Shown here piece after piece: positions 1 to 5,638 of a DNA stretch of 5,638 nucleotides. Under the pieces are notes generated by a model. That model searched no databases and was not told where the DNA came from. It was given only the letters and a program-made list of their open reading frames with translations. Origin of the DNA: Pediococcus sp. (lineage in GTDB: Bacteria > Bacillota > Bacilli > Lactobacillales > Lactobacillaceae). The stretch spans positions 1 to 5,638 of the forward strand of contig JALAGR010000129.1 of NCBI GenBank assembly GCA_022712335.1, read 5' to 3'. The translations under genes and the position numbers were made by a program. How positions within the stretch are numbered: position 1 is the first letter of the stretch; every line of letters starts with the position of its first letter.

Positions 1-103
1 AATCAACGTTGTTCGCGCAACAGTTGAAGGGTTGAAACAATTGAAACGCGCTGAAGAAGTGGCAGCACTTCGCGGCAAATCAGTAGAAGAATTAATCGGT
101 TAA
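1..103 (+). CDS. rpsE: 30S ribosomal protein S5, C-terminal end (partial)
   Basis: Only the last 33 codons are present; the reading frame begins at base 2 and ends with TAA at 101-103. The visible peptide starts [14 protein letters not shown] and ends KSVEELIG, which matches the C-terminal helix region of bacterial S5. S5 is a 30S subunit protein involved in decoding fidelity and subunit assembly; its full length is usually near 166 residues, so about 130 residues lie upstream of the window. The following rpmD confirms the spc-operon order. The stop codon overlaps the rpmD ribosome binding site (TAAGGAGG, 101-108), so the two genes are tightly packed and probably translated in succession. Confidence 0.95.
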   Translation, partial: INVVRATVEGLKQLKRAEEVAALRGKSVEELIG

Positions 104-116
104 GGAGGACACTATA

Positions 117-296
117 ATGGCTGAATTGAAAATCACTTTAAAACGCAGTATTATTGGACGTCCCCAAAACCAACGCGATACTGTAAAAGCGTTAGGTCTT
201 ACAAAGTTGAATTCAACAGTAGTAAAACATGCTAATGATGCAATCAAAGGCATGGTCAACACTGTTTCTCACTTAGTGGACGTTGAAGAAGTCTAA
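117..296 (+). CDS. rpmD: 50S ribosomal protein L30
   Basis: This 59-residue protein begins [16 protein letters not shown] and ends HLVDVEEV. It matches the short bacterial form of L30, a small alpha/beta protein of the large ribosomal subunit. The [16 protein letters not shown] segment (about residues 13-28) is the characteristic L30 motif, in which a basic loop precedes the first helix. The ATG start is supported by AAGGAGG at 102-108 with an 8-nt spacer. The gene sits 13 nt after rpsE and 40 nt before rplO, the standard rpsE-rpmD-rplO order. Nothing is missing for the family: length and motif are normal. Confidence 0.97.
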   Translation: MAELKITLKRSIIGRPQNQRDTVKALGLTKLNSTVVKHANDAIKGMVNTVSHLVDVEEV

Positions 297-336
297 GGAT
301 CAGCAGATCTAGTTTGATTAAGGAGGTGCCAAACCT

Positions 337-777
337 ATGAAACTTCATGAATTAAAACCATCAGAAGGATCACGCCAAGTACGTAACCGTGTTGGTCGCG
401 GAACTTCATCTGGTAACGGTAAAACAGCTGGACGCGGACAAAAAGGTCAAAAAGCTCGTTCAGGTGGCGGAGTACGTTTAGGCTTTGAAGGGGGACAAAC
501 ACCATTGTTCCGTCGTTTGCCAAAACGCGGCTTTACAAATGTCAACCGCAAAGAATATGCAGTTATCAATCTTGATGTCTTAAACCGCTTTGAAGACGGT
601 GCAGAAGTAACACCTGTTGCTTTGCATGAAGCTGGAATCGTCAAAGATGAAAAAGCTGGAATCAAAGTATTAGCAAATGGAGAACTAACGAAGAAATTGA
701 CTGTGAAAGCAGCAAAATTCTCAAAAGCAGCTGAAGAAGCAATCGTTGCTGCTGGTGGATCAATCGAGGTGATCTAA
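337..777 (+). CDS. rplO: 50S ribosomal protein L15
   Basis: This intact 146-residue protein starts [13 protein letters not shown] and has the usual L15 architecture. A long Gly/Arg/Lys-rich N-terminal extension (about residues 10-60, including [19 protein letters not shown]) threads into 23S rRNA. A globular C-terminal domain (about 75-146) follows and ends GGSIEVI. L15 is a late-assembly protein of the large subunit. The ATG at 337 is preceded by a near-perfect Shine-Dalgarno AAGGAGGTG (320-328). The stop TAA at 775-777 shares its last base with the secY ATG (TAATG), and the secY binding site lies inside the last rplO codons. This implies translational coupling of L15 and SecY synthesis. Confidence 0.98.
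   Translation: MKLHELKPSEGSRQVRNRVGRGTSSGNGKTAGRGQKGQKARSGGGVRLGFEGGQTPLFRRLPKRGFTNVNRKEYAVINLDVLNRFEDGAEVTPVALHEAGIVKDEKAGIKVLANGELTKKLTVKAAKFSKAAEEAIVAAGGSIEVI
766..774 (+). promoter_or_regulatory. secY ribosome binding site inside the end of rplO
   Basis: GAGGTGATC is complementary to the 3' end of 16S rRNA (anti-SD with the CACUAG extension). It ends just before the overlapping TAATG stop/start. It fixes the secY start at 777 and implies coupled translation from rplO into secY. Confidence 0.8.
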
Positions 778-2070
778 TGTTCAAACTACTAAAGGACGCC
801 TTTAAAGTAAAAGATATTAGATCGAGAATTTTCTTCACCGTACTTATCTTGTTTGTCTTTCGTCTGGGTACACATATTACTGTGCCAGGCGTAGACGCAA
901 GCCGTTTGCGGGAAATTGCTGATCTACCGTTTCTGAACATGTTGAACTTGGTCAGCGGTGGCGCGATGCAGCAATTCTCGATTTTCTCAATGGGTGTGTC
1001 ACCATATATCACTGCGTCAATCGTTATTCAATTGTTGCAGATGGATATCGTGCCAAGATTTGTTGAGTGGTCGAAGCAAGGGGAAGTTGGTCGTAAGAAA
1101 TTGAATCAAGCAACTCGTTACCTAACATTGGTTTTGGCCTTTGTTCAGTCGATGACGTTAACTGCAGGGTTCAACTATTACACAACTTGGCTTTGTCAAC
1201 AATCCAAATATCTCGACGTTTGTGGTGATTGGTTTGATCTTAACAGCAGGTACGATGCTCGTTACTTGGTTAGGAGAACAAATCACAGAACGCGGAATTG
1301 GAAATGGTGTGTCAATGATTATCTTTGCAGGGATCATTTCACGCTTACCTGCTAGTATCAAGGAATTGGTAGAAGATTATTTCATCAATGTGGATCCATC
1401 AGATATTTGGATGAATGCATTGTTTATGGTCTTGCTTGTCGTTGCTGTTTTGGTCATCATCACATTTGTGACGTATGTCCAACAATCAGAACGCAAGATT
1501 CCGATCCAATAAACGAAGCGAGTAGCTGGTGCGCCAACAAGTAGTTATCTTCCATTGAAGGTCAACGCTGCCGGTGTAATCCCAGTTATCTTTGCTAGTT
1601 CGTTTATTACAACACCAAATGCGATCATTCAAGCATTAGGTAGTTCGTATAAAGGCGAAACTTGGTATGAAGTAGTACAAACGATTTTTAGTTATAACAC
1701 CGTACCTGGTGCGATCATCTATACTGTTTTGATCGTGGCGTTTACGTTCTTCTATGCATTTGTACAAGTTAACCCTGAGAAATTAGCGGAAAACCTACAA
1801 AAACAAGGAAGTTACATTCCAAGTGTGCGCCCTGGTAAAGGAACAGAAGAATACGTCTCACGTCTGCTTATGCGATTAAGTACAGTAGGATCGGTCTTCT
1901 TAGGACTAGTTGCGCTGTTGCCGATCATCGCTCAGATGGTTTGGAACTTGCCGCAATCAATCGGTTTAGGTGGAACAAGTTTATTGATCGTTATCGGGGT
2001 AGCTCTGGATACTGCGAAGCAGCTAGAAGGACTTATGCTGAAACGGAAATATACTGGTTTTATCAATTAA
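777..2070 (+). pseudogene. secY: Preprotein translocase subunit SecY, disrupted by a frameshift and a nonsense codon
   Basis: SecY forms the ten-helix membrane channel of the Sec translocon, which exports and inserts proteins with SecE, SecG and SecA. The start is normal: [19 protein letters not shown]1 near residues 19-37, the plug region near 52-72, TM2 near 74-93, then the cytoplasmic loop FVEWSKQGEVGRKKLNQ and TM3 near 115-131. After GFNYY (residue 135) the frame is lost. Read on in the original frame, the product ends at 1355 after 192 residues with an unrelated tail. The SecY sequence resumes at 1183 in the +1 frame (QLGFVNNPNIST, then TM4 and GEQITERGIGNGVS). It runs to an internal TAA at 1510-1512, in the cytoplasmic loop KIPIQ-*-TKRVAGAP where relatives have tyrosine. 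It is then open again, with VNPEKLAENLQKQG, IPSVRPG and the last helix, to TAA at 2068-2070. With both lesions repaired the length is 431 residues, normal for Firmicutes. No SD precedes possible restarts near 1222 or 1555. This is either a true pseudogene or, at least as likely given that SecY is essential, a sequence error. Confidence 0.9.
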
Positions 2071-2079
2071 AGTTATTGA

Positions 2080-2775
<696 letters not shown>

Positions 2776-2818
2776 TCATAGATTGCCCGTCACCGACTTG
2801 CAGCTACAAAACTTTCTC

Positions 2819-2847
2819 TTGAAACCTTTGACAGAGTATGATAAAAT
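2819..2847 (+). promoter_or_regulatory. Predicted sigma-A promoter upstream of infA
   Basis: A -35 box TTGAAA (2819-2824) is separated by exactly 17 nt from a -10 box TAAAAT (2842-2847). The -10 box is preceded by TG at 2839-2840, giving the extended -10 TGATAAAAT. Transcription would start near 2853-2855. A closer TTGACA at 2828-2833 lies only 8 nt before this -10, too short to be its partner. The promoter sits in the longest gap of the window (188 nt) and would allow infA-rpmJ-rpsM-rpsK-rpoA-rplQ to be transcribed independently of the upstream spc genes. This is predicted from consensus and spacing only. Confidence 0.7.
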
Positions 2848-2859
2848 ATGTCAGTCCGA

Positions 2860-2882
2860 CTTCTACTGTTATTAAGTAGAAG
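2860..2882 (+). other. Stem-loop at the 5' end of the infA leader
   Basis: A perfect 8-bp inverted repeat, CTTCTACT / AGTAGAAG, has a 7-nt loop (GTTATTA). It begins only a few nucleotides after the start site expected from the 2819-2847 promoter. A hairpin at a 5' end often protects mRNA from decay. No T run follows, so it is not a terminator. Confidence 0.6.
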
Positions 2883-2900
2883 CATAGTTTGAGAATATCA

Positions 2901-2921
2901 GGTGGGAACCCCGTTTCCGCC
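2901..2921 (+). other. Second stem-loop in the infA leader
   Basis: GGTGGGAA pairs with TTTCCGCC over 8 positions with two G-U pairs, leaving a CCCCG loop; a ninth C-G pair inside the loop is possible. ATTTTAT follows, a short T stretch weaker than that of a normal intrinsic terminator. It could act as a weak attenuator or as part of a folded leader. It lies within an open frame that extends upstream of infA, but that extension is not SecY/IF1-like and is judged non-coding. Confidence 0.45.
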
Positions 2922-2930
2922 ATTTTATCG

Positions 2931-2958
2931 TGTGAAAATCACAAGTACAAGGAGGTAC
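2931..2958 (+). other. Short paired elements around the infA ribosome binding site
   Basis: TGTGA / TCACA (2931-2935 with 2939-2943) forms a 5-bp stem with an AAA loop. GTAC / GTAC (2945-2948 with 2955-2958) brackets the Shine-Dalgarno AAGGAGG (2949-2955). The second pairing is only 4 bp and its last arm overlaps the final G of the SD, so it would be weak on its own. Together with the two upstream hairpins it makes the whole leader structured. Confidence 0.3.
2949..2955 (+). promoter_or_regulatory. infA ribosome binding site (decides the GTG start)
   Basis: AAGGAGG lies 8 nt before the GTG at 2964. This places the infA start there rather than at the upstream end of the longer open frame, whose first start at 2889 has no comparable SD and would add 25 non-IF1 residues. 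Confidence 0.9.
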
Positions 2959-2963
2959 TGTGC

Positions 2964-3182
2964 GTGGCAAAAGAAGATATGATTGAAGTCGAAGGTACAG
3001 TCGTCGAAACTTTGCCGAATGCAATGTTTAAAGTCGAATTGGAAAACGGACACCAAGTTCTAGCGACCGTTTCTGGTAAGATCCGGATGCACTACATTCG
3101 TATATTACCTGGAGACAAAGTGACGGTTGAATTATCACCGTATGACCTGAACCGTGGCCGCATTACTTATCGCTTTAAATAA
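2964..3182 (+). CDS. infA: Translation initiation factor IF-1
   Basis: Starting at GTG 2964, the product is 72 residues, the standard IF-1 length: [15 protein letters not shown] to GRITYRFK. It is a single OB-fold (S1-like) domain: [21 protein letters not shown] (residues 9-29) forms the first strands, and [18 protein letters not shown] (36-53) contains the conserved basic surface that contacts 16S rRNA in the 30S A site. IF-1 binds there during initiation and assists IF-2 and IF-3. The frame is open 75 nt further upstream, but that part spans leader hairpins and is not IF-1 sequence. The gene has its own predicted promoter (2819-2847) and a GTG start, and is followed after 32 nt by rpmJ. Confidence 0.97.
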   Translation: MAKEDMIEVEGTVVETLPNAMFKVELENGHQVLATVSGKIRMHYIRILPGDKVTVELSPYDLNRGRITYRFK

Positions 3183-3214
3183 TTGTACTCCGTAAAACCA
3201 CAGGAGGTATTATC

Positions 3215-3331
3215 ATGAAAGTAAGACCATCAGTAAAACCAATGTGCGAACATTGTAAAGTAATTCGTCGTAAAGGACGCGTTATGGTGATTTGCCCAGC
3301 AAATCCAAAACATAAACAACGTCAAGGATAA
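3215..3331 (+). CDS. rpmJ: 50S ribosomal protein L36, zinc-ribbon form
   Basis: This 38-residue protein reads [20 protein letters not shown] and ends PKHKQRQG. C11, C14, C27 and H33 are the zinc ligands of the C+ form of L36. L36 is a very small, basic protein of the large subunit that binds 23S rRNA. The ATG at 3215 follows AGGAGG (3202-3207) with a 7-nt spacer. It lies between infA and rpsM, the usual place in Firmicutes, with gaps of 32 and 17 nt. Retention of the cysteines suggests a zinc-dependent paralogue; a C- copy elsewhere cannot be judged from this window. Confidence 0.97.
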   Translation: MKVRPSVKPMCEHCKVIRRKGRVMVICPANPKHKQRQG

Positions 3332-3348
3332 TCGGAGGTGTAACAAAT

Positions 3349-3714
3349 ATGGCTCGTATTGCAGGAGTAGATATTCCTCGTGATAAACGTGTGGTCGTTT
3401 CACTTACTTATATCTATGGTATTGGTAACACGACTGCAAAACAAATTTTGGCAAACGCTGGCGTTTCTGAAGAAGTTCGTGTTCGTGATCTAACGAATGA
3501 ACAAACAGATGCTATCCGTGCTGAAGTTGATAAATTAAAAGTTGAAGGTGACCTTCGTCGTGAAGTGAACTTGAACATCAAACGTTTGATGGAAATCGGT
3601 TCATACCGTGGTATCCGTCATCGCCGTGGATTGCCAGTTCGTGGACAAAACACGAAAAACAATGCACGTACTCGTAAAGGCCCGTCTAAAACAGTCGCAG
3701 GCAAGAAAAAATAA
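3349..3714 (+). CDS. rpsM: 30S ribosomal protein S13
   Basis: This 121-residue protein starts [21 protein letters not shown]13 is located in the head of the small subunit, where its C-terminal tail contacts P-site tRNA and it helps bridge to the 50S subunit. The helix-two-turn-helix region [14 protein letters not shown] is at about 21-34. The signature [18 protein letters not shown] (86-103) is followed by [17 protein letters not shown], a lysine-rich tail. The ATG at 3349 follows GGAGG (3334-3338). Length and motifs are normal. It follows rpmJ after 17 nt and precedes rpsK after 27 nt, the start of the classical alpha operon order. Heavy use of CGT for arginine suits a highly expressed gene. 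Confidence 0.98.
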   Translation: MARIAGVDIPRDKRVVVSLTYIYGIGNTTAKQILANAGVSEEVRVRDLTNEQTDAIRAEVDKLKVEGDLRREVNLNIKRLMEIGSYRGIRHRRGLPVRGQNTKNNARTRKGPSKTVAGKKK

Positions 3715-3741
3715 TTCCTAAGTGAAGGAGGTTAAAACTTC

Positions 3742-4131
3742 ATGGCAGCAAAAAAAGTGAGTCGTAAACGCCGTGTGAAAAAGAATATTGAAGCGGGTAT
3801 TGCACATATTCACTCAACATTCAATAATACAATCATTATGATCACTGATACTCATGGGAATGCATTAGCATGGTCATCAGCTGGTTCATTAGGTTTCAAA
3901 GGAAGCAAAAAATCTACTCCTTTTGCCGCTCAAATGGCAGCAGAAACAGCTACCAAAGCAGCAATGGAACACGGATTAAGAACTGTAGAAGTAACAGTTA
4001 AAGGACCTGGTTCTGGACGTGAAGCAGCAATTCGTTCATTACAAGCAGCAGGTTTGGAAGTGACTGCAATCCGTGACGTGACTCCAGTCCCTCATAATGG
4101 ATGCCGCCCTCCAAAACGCCGTCGTGTTTAA
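3742..4131 (+). CDS. rpsK: 30S ribosomal protein S11
   Basis: This 129-residue protein starts [20 protein letters not shown]11 lies on the platform of the small subunit near the 3' end of 16S rRNA and the mRNA exit. The central domain includes [20 protein letters not shown] (21-40). The C-terminal signature [18 protein letters not shown] (88-105) is followed by the invariant end [13 protein letters not shown] (117-129). The ATG is preceded by AAGGAGG (3725-3731) with a 10-nt spacer. Unlike in E. coli, rpsD does not follow; the next gene is rpoA, 79 nt on. Length and all signatures are normal. Confidence 0.98.
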   Translation: MAAKKVSRKRRVKKNIEAGIAHIHSTFNNTIIMITDTHGNALAWSSAGSLGFKGSKKSTPFAAQMAAETATKAAMEHGLRTVEVTVKGPGSGREAAIRSLQAAGLEVTAIRDVTPVPHNGCRPPKRRRV

Positions 4132-4179
4132 TGAGTGCTGCTCATTTTGAGTGTAACAATTACGTCATTGAACAAGACA

Positions 4180-4196
4180 CTTTTCGTTTTGAAAGG
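4180..4196 (+). other. Hairpin overlapping the rpoA ribosome binding site
   Basis: CTTTTC (4180-4185) can pair with GAAAGG (4191-4196) across a GTTTT loop, with one G-U pair. The right arm contains most of the rpoA Shine-Dalgarno AAAGGGG (4192-4198). That site is the weakest-looking in the window, being 12 nt from the ATG. The stem is AT-rich and short, so any effect on rpoA translation is only a suggestion. Confidence 0.35.
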
Positions 4197-4210
4197 GGTA
4201 AAAGATAAGA

Positions 4211-5149
4211 ATGATTGAATTCGAAAAACCAAGAATCGCAAAGATTGATGAAGAAAAAGATTATGGCAAGTTCATCGTTGAGCCTCTTGAAAGAGGATAC
4301 GGAACTACTTTAGGAAATTCCTTACGTCGTATTTTATTATCTTCTTTACCTGGTGCAGCAATCACCAATATTCAAATCGATGGAGTTTTACACGAATTCT
4401 CAACTGTTAAGGGCGTTCGGGAAGACGTTGCTCAAATCATCTTGAATATCAAAGGTCTTGCATTAAAAATGTACGGGGATGAAGAAAAAACCCTGGAAAT
4501 CGATATTACAGGACCTGCTACAGTAACTGCTGGCGATATCATCGTAGACAGTGATGTAGAAATCCTTAACAAAGATATGTATATCTGCAACGTTTCTGAA
4601 GGAGCTTCATTCCATGCTCGCTTAACTGTGAAACCTGGACGCGGCTACGTTCAAGCAGATGAAAATAAAAAAGAAGACATGCCAATTGGTGTTCTTCCAG
4701 TCGATTCAATCTATACACCAGTACGTCGTGTGAACTACCAAGTAGAAAATACTCGTGTTGGTCGTCGTGATGATTTTGACAAATTAACGATGGAAATATG
4801 GACTGATGGCTCAATTGAACCATTGGAAGCAATGAGTTTAGCTGCAAAAATCATGACCGAACATTTAGACATCTTTGTAAACCTAACGGACGAAGCGAAA
4901 AACGCTGAGATCATGGTGGAAAAAGAAGAAACACAAAAAGAAAAAATGTTGGAAATGACGATTGAAGAATTAGACTTGTCTGTTCGTTCATACAACTGTC
5001 TAAAACGTGCAGGAATCAATACTGTACAAGAATTGACTAATAAATCTGAACCAGAAATGATTAAAGTACGGAACTTAGGCCGTAAATCTCTTGAAGAGGT
5101 CAAAGTGAAATTACACGATCTTGGTTTAGGACTACGTAAAGACGATTAA
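4211..5149 (+). CDS. rpoA: DNA-directed RNA polymerase subunit alpha
   Basis: This intact 312-residue alpha subunit dimerises to scaffold assembly of beta and beta' and, through its C-terminal domain, contacts UP elements and activators. The N-terminal domain (about 1-228) includes [20 protein letters not shown] (29-48) of the dimer and beta-binding region, and later [20 protein letters not shown] (162-181). An acidic/lysine linker (about 229-247, EKEETQKEK) leads to the C-terminal domain. There SVRSYNCLK (257-265) carries R259 and N262, equivalent to E. coli R265 and N268, and [12 protein letters not shown] (286-297) matches the DNA-binding loop with G290, K292 and S293. The ATG at 4211 follows AAAGGGG at 4192-4198, a longer spacing than its neighbours have. 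Its position between rpsK and rplQ is standard. Confidence 0.98.
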   Translation: MIEFEKPRIAKIDEEKDYGKFIVEPLERGYGTTLGNSLRRILLSSLPGAAITNIQIDGVLHEFSTVKGVREDVAQIILNIKGLALKMYGDEEKTLEIDITGPATVTAGDIIVDSDVEILNKDMYICNVSEGASFHARLTVKPGRGYVQADENKKEDMPIGVLPVDSIYTPVRRVNYQVENTRVGRRDDFDKLTMEIWTDGSIEPLEAMSLAAKIMTEHLDIFVNLTDEAKNAEIMVEKEETQKEKMLEMTIEELDLSVRSYNCLKRAGINTVQELTNKSEPEMIKVRNLGRKSLEEVKVKLHDLGLGLRKDD

Positions 5150-5169
5150 TACGTCTTCGATTACGTTAG

Positions 5170-5202
5170 TTTCGGCTCGTCTGATCGAGACGACATACGA
5201 AA
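5170..5202 (+). other. Imperfect stem-loop between rpoA and rplQ
   Basis: An inner 6-bp stem, TCGTCT / AGACGA (5177-5182 with 5188-5193), has a GATCG loop. An outer stem, TTTCG / CGAAA (5170-5174 with 5198-5202), is separated from it by a small internal loop. It occupies the 71-nt rpoA-rplQ gap and ends just before the rplQ ribosome binding site. No T run follows, so it is not a terminator; it may be a processing site or may tune the output of L17 relative to alpha. Confidence 0.5.
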
Positions 5203-5205
5203 GTG

Positions 5206-5212
5206 AAGGAGG
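5206..5212 (+). promoter_or_regulatory. rplQ ribosome binding site (decides the GTG start)
   Basis: AAGGAGG lies 8 nt before the GTG at 5221. A GTG six codons upstream (5203) is in frame but lies before this SD and would add MKEGNH, which is not L17 sequence. Confidence 0.9.
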
Positions 5213-5220
5213 GAAACCAC

Positions 5221-5601
5221 GTGAGTTATCGTAAACTAGGACGCACATCTAGCCAACGTAAAGCGATGTTGCGTGATTTAACAACTGATTTATTCATTAA
5301 CGAACGCATCGTTACGACTGAAGCTCGTGCGAAAGAAGTTCGTTCAACTGCAGAAAAAATGATCACTTTAGGTAAACGTGGTGATTTGCATGCACGTCGT
5401 CAAGCAGCCGAATTTGTTCGTACTGAAGTTGCTAGCGTTCGTGAAGAAAACGAAGAAGTAGTTATTGAATCAGCTTTGCAAAAACTATTCAATGATATCG
5501 CTCCTCGTTATACAGATCGCCAAGGTGGCTACACTCGAATCTTGAAAACAGAACCAAGACGCGGAGATGGTGCACCAATGGTTATCCTAGAACTTGTTTA
5601 A
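5221..5601 (+). CDS. rplQ: 50S ribosomal protein L17
   Basis: From GTG 5221 the product is 126 residues: [20 protein letters not shown] to [11 protein letters not shown]17 is a large-subunit protein near the polypeptide exit tunnel. The start has the family signature [20 protein letters not shown] (3-22), then [13 protein letters not shown] (29-41). The C-terminal part has [21 protein letters not shown] (96-116), the L17 core motif. The [12 protein letters not shown] insert (73-84) is somewhat longer than in some relatives but typical of lactobacillales by recollection. The gene follows rpoA by 71 nt, closing the alpha operon. The window ends 37 nt later without a recognisable complete terminator. 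Confidence 0.97.
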   Translation: MSYRKLGRTSSQRKAMLRDLTTDLFINERIVTTEARAKEVRSTAEKMITLGKRGDLHARRQAAEFVRTEVASVREENEEVVIESALQKLFNDIAPRYTDRQGGYTRILKTEPRRGDGAPMVILELV

Positions 5602-5638
5602 AATCACACTTATCATCACTTTATAGATGTTTATTAAG

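Noticed and set aside
662..1012. Minus-strand open frames (also 335-523, 447-665, 1158-1361, 4566-4847, 4735-5103)
   Set aside because: They lie opposite well-recognised ribosomal, secY and rpoA genes and have no recognisable product.
1170..1200. Programmed ribosomal frameshifting in secY
   Set aside because: There is no slippery heptamer or SD-like stimulator at the break, and a second nonsense codon downstream would still stop translation.
1222..1512. A separate small membrane protein starting at GTG 1222
   Set aside because: It is the middle of SecY (TM4 to TM6) in the restored frame, with no SD upstream.
1555..2070. A separate 171-residue gene starting at TTG 1555
   Set aside because: It is the C-terminal part of SecY after the nonsense codon, with no SD upstream.
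2828..2842. TTGACA at 2828 with TATGAT at 2837 as a promoter
   Set aside because: The spacer is only 3 nt (or 8 nt to TAAAAT), too short for sigma-A. TTGAAA at 2819 with 17 nt to TAAAAT fits.
2889..2963. A 25-residue N-terminal extension of infA in an open frame
   Set aside because: It has no ribosome binding site of its own, covers leader hairpins, and is not IF-1 sequence. GTG 2964 has an ideal SD and gives the standard 72 residues.
5203..5220. An upstream GTG start for rplQ
   Set aside because: It lies before the AAGGAGG that serves GTG 5221, and the added six residues are not L17-like.
5602..5638. A terminator after rplQ
   Set aside because: Only weak 4-bp pairing (CATC/GATG) and no T run are visible before the window ends.

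Overview
This window is a stretch of the conserved spc/alpha ribosomal-protein region of a low-GC Gram-positive bacterium. The protein sequences look like Enterococcaceae, most likely Enterococcus; that assignment rests on recognition and was not searched. Strong AGGAGG-type Shine-Dalgarno (SD) sites, GTG starts beside ATG, and the order secY-adk-infA fit a lactobacillales host. In that order map is not between adk and infA, and rpsD is not between rpsK and rpoA. All genes are on the + strand.

Layout: the 3' end of rpsE (S5, to 103), rpmD (L30, 117-296), rplO (L15, 337-777), secY (777-2070, broken), adk (2131-2775), a 188-nt gap with a likely promoter and a structured leader, infA (IF1, 2964-3182), rpmJ (L36, 3215-3331), rpsM (S13, 3349-3714), rpsK (S11, 3742-4131), rpoA (RNA polymerase alpha, 4211-5149) and rplQ (L17, 5221-5601). 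The last 37 nt hold no recognisable gene and no complete terminator. rpmD, rpmJ and the true starts of infA and rplQ need reading by hand, because the first two are short and the other two use GTG starts downstream of longer open frames.

The genes serve one growth-linked programme: 30S and 50S ribosomal proteins, initiation factor 1, the alpha subunit of RNA polymerase, adenylate kinase for nucleotide balance, and the SecY translocon channel. Upstream transcription probably enters from the S10/spc promoter outside the window. A second promoter before infA (TTGAAA, 17 nt, extended -10 TGATAAAAT) would drive infA through rplQ.

The main oddity is secY. Its N-terminal 135 codons are normal. The frame then shifts at a short ACACA run (1180-1184), exactly as expected if one AC unit was lost from ACACACA. 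A separate in-frame TAA at 1510-1512 replaces a conserved tyrosine codon. Correcting both gives a normal 431-residue SecY. Because SecY is essential, a sequencing or assembly error is at least as likely as a true pseudogene. I found no undescribed system. The remaining points of interest are intergenic hairpins before adk, infA, rpoA and rplQ.
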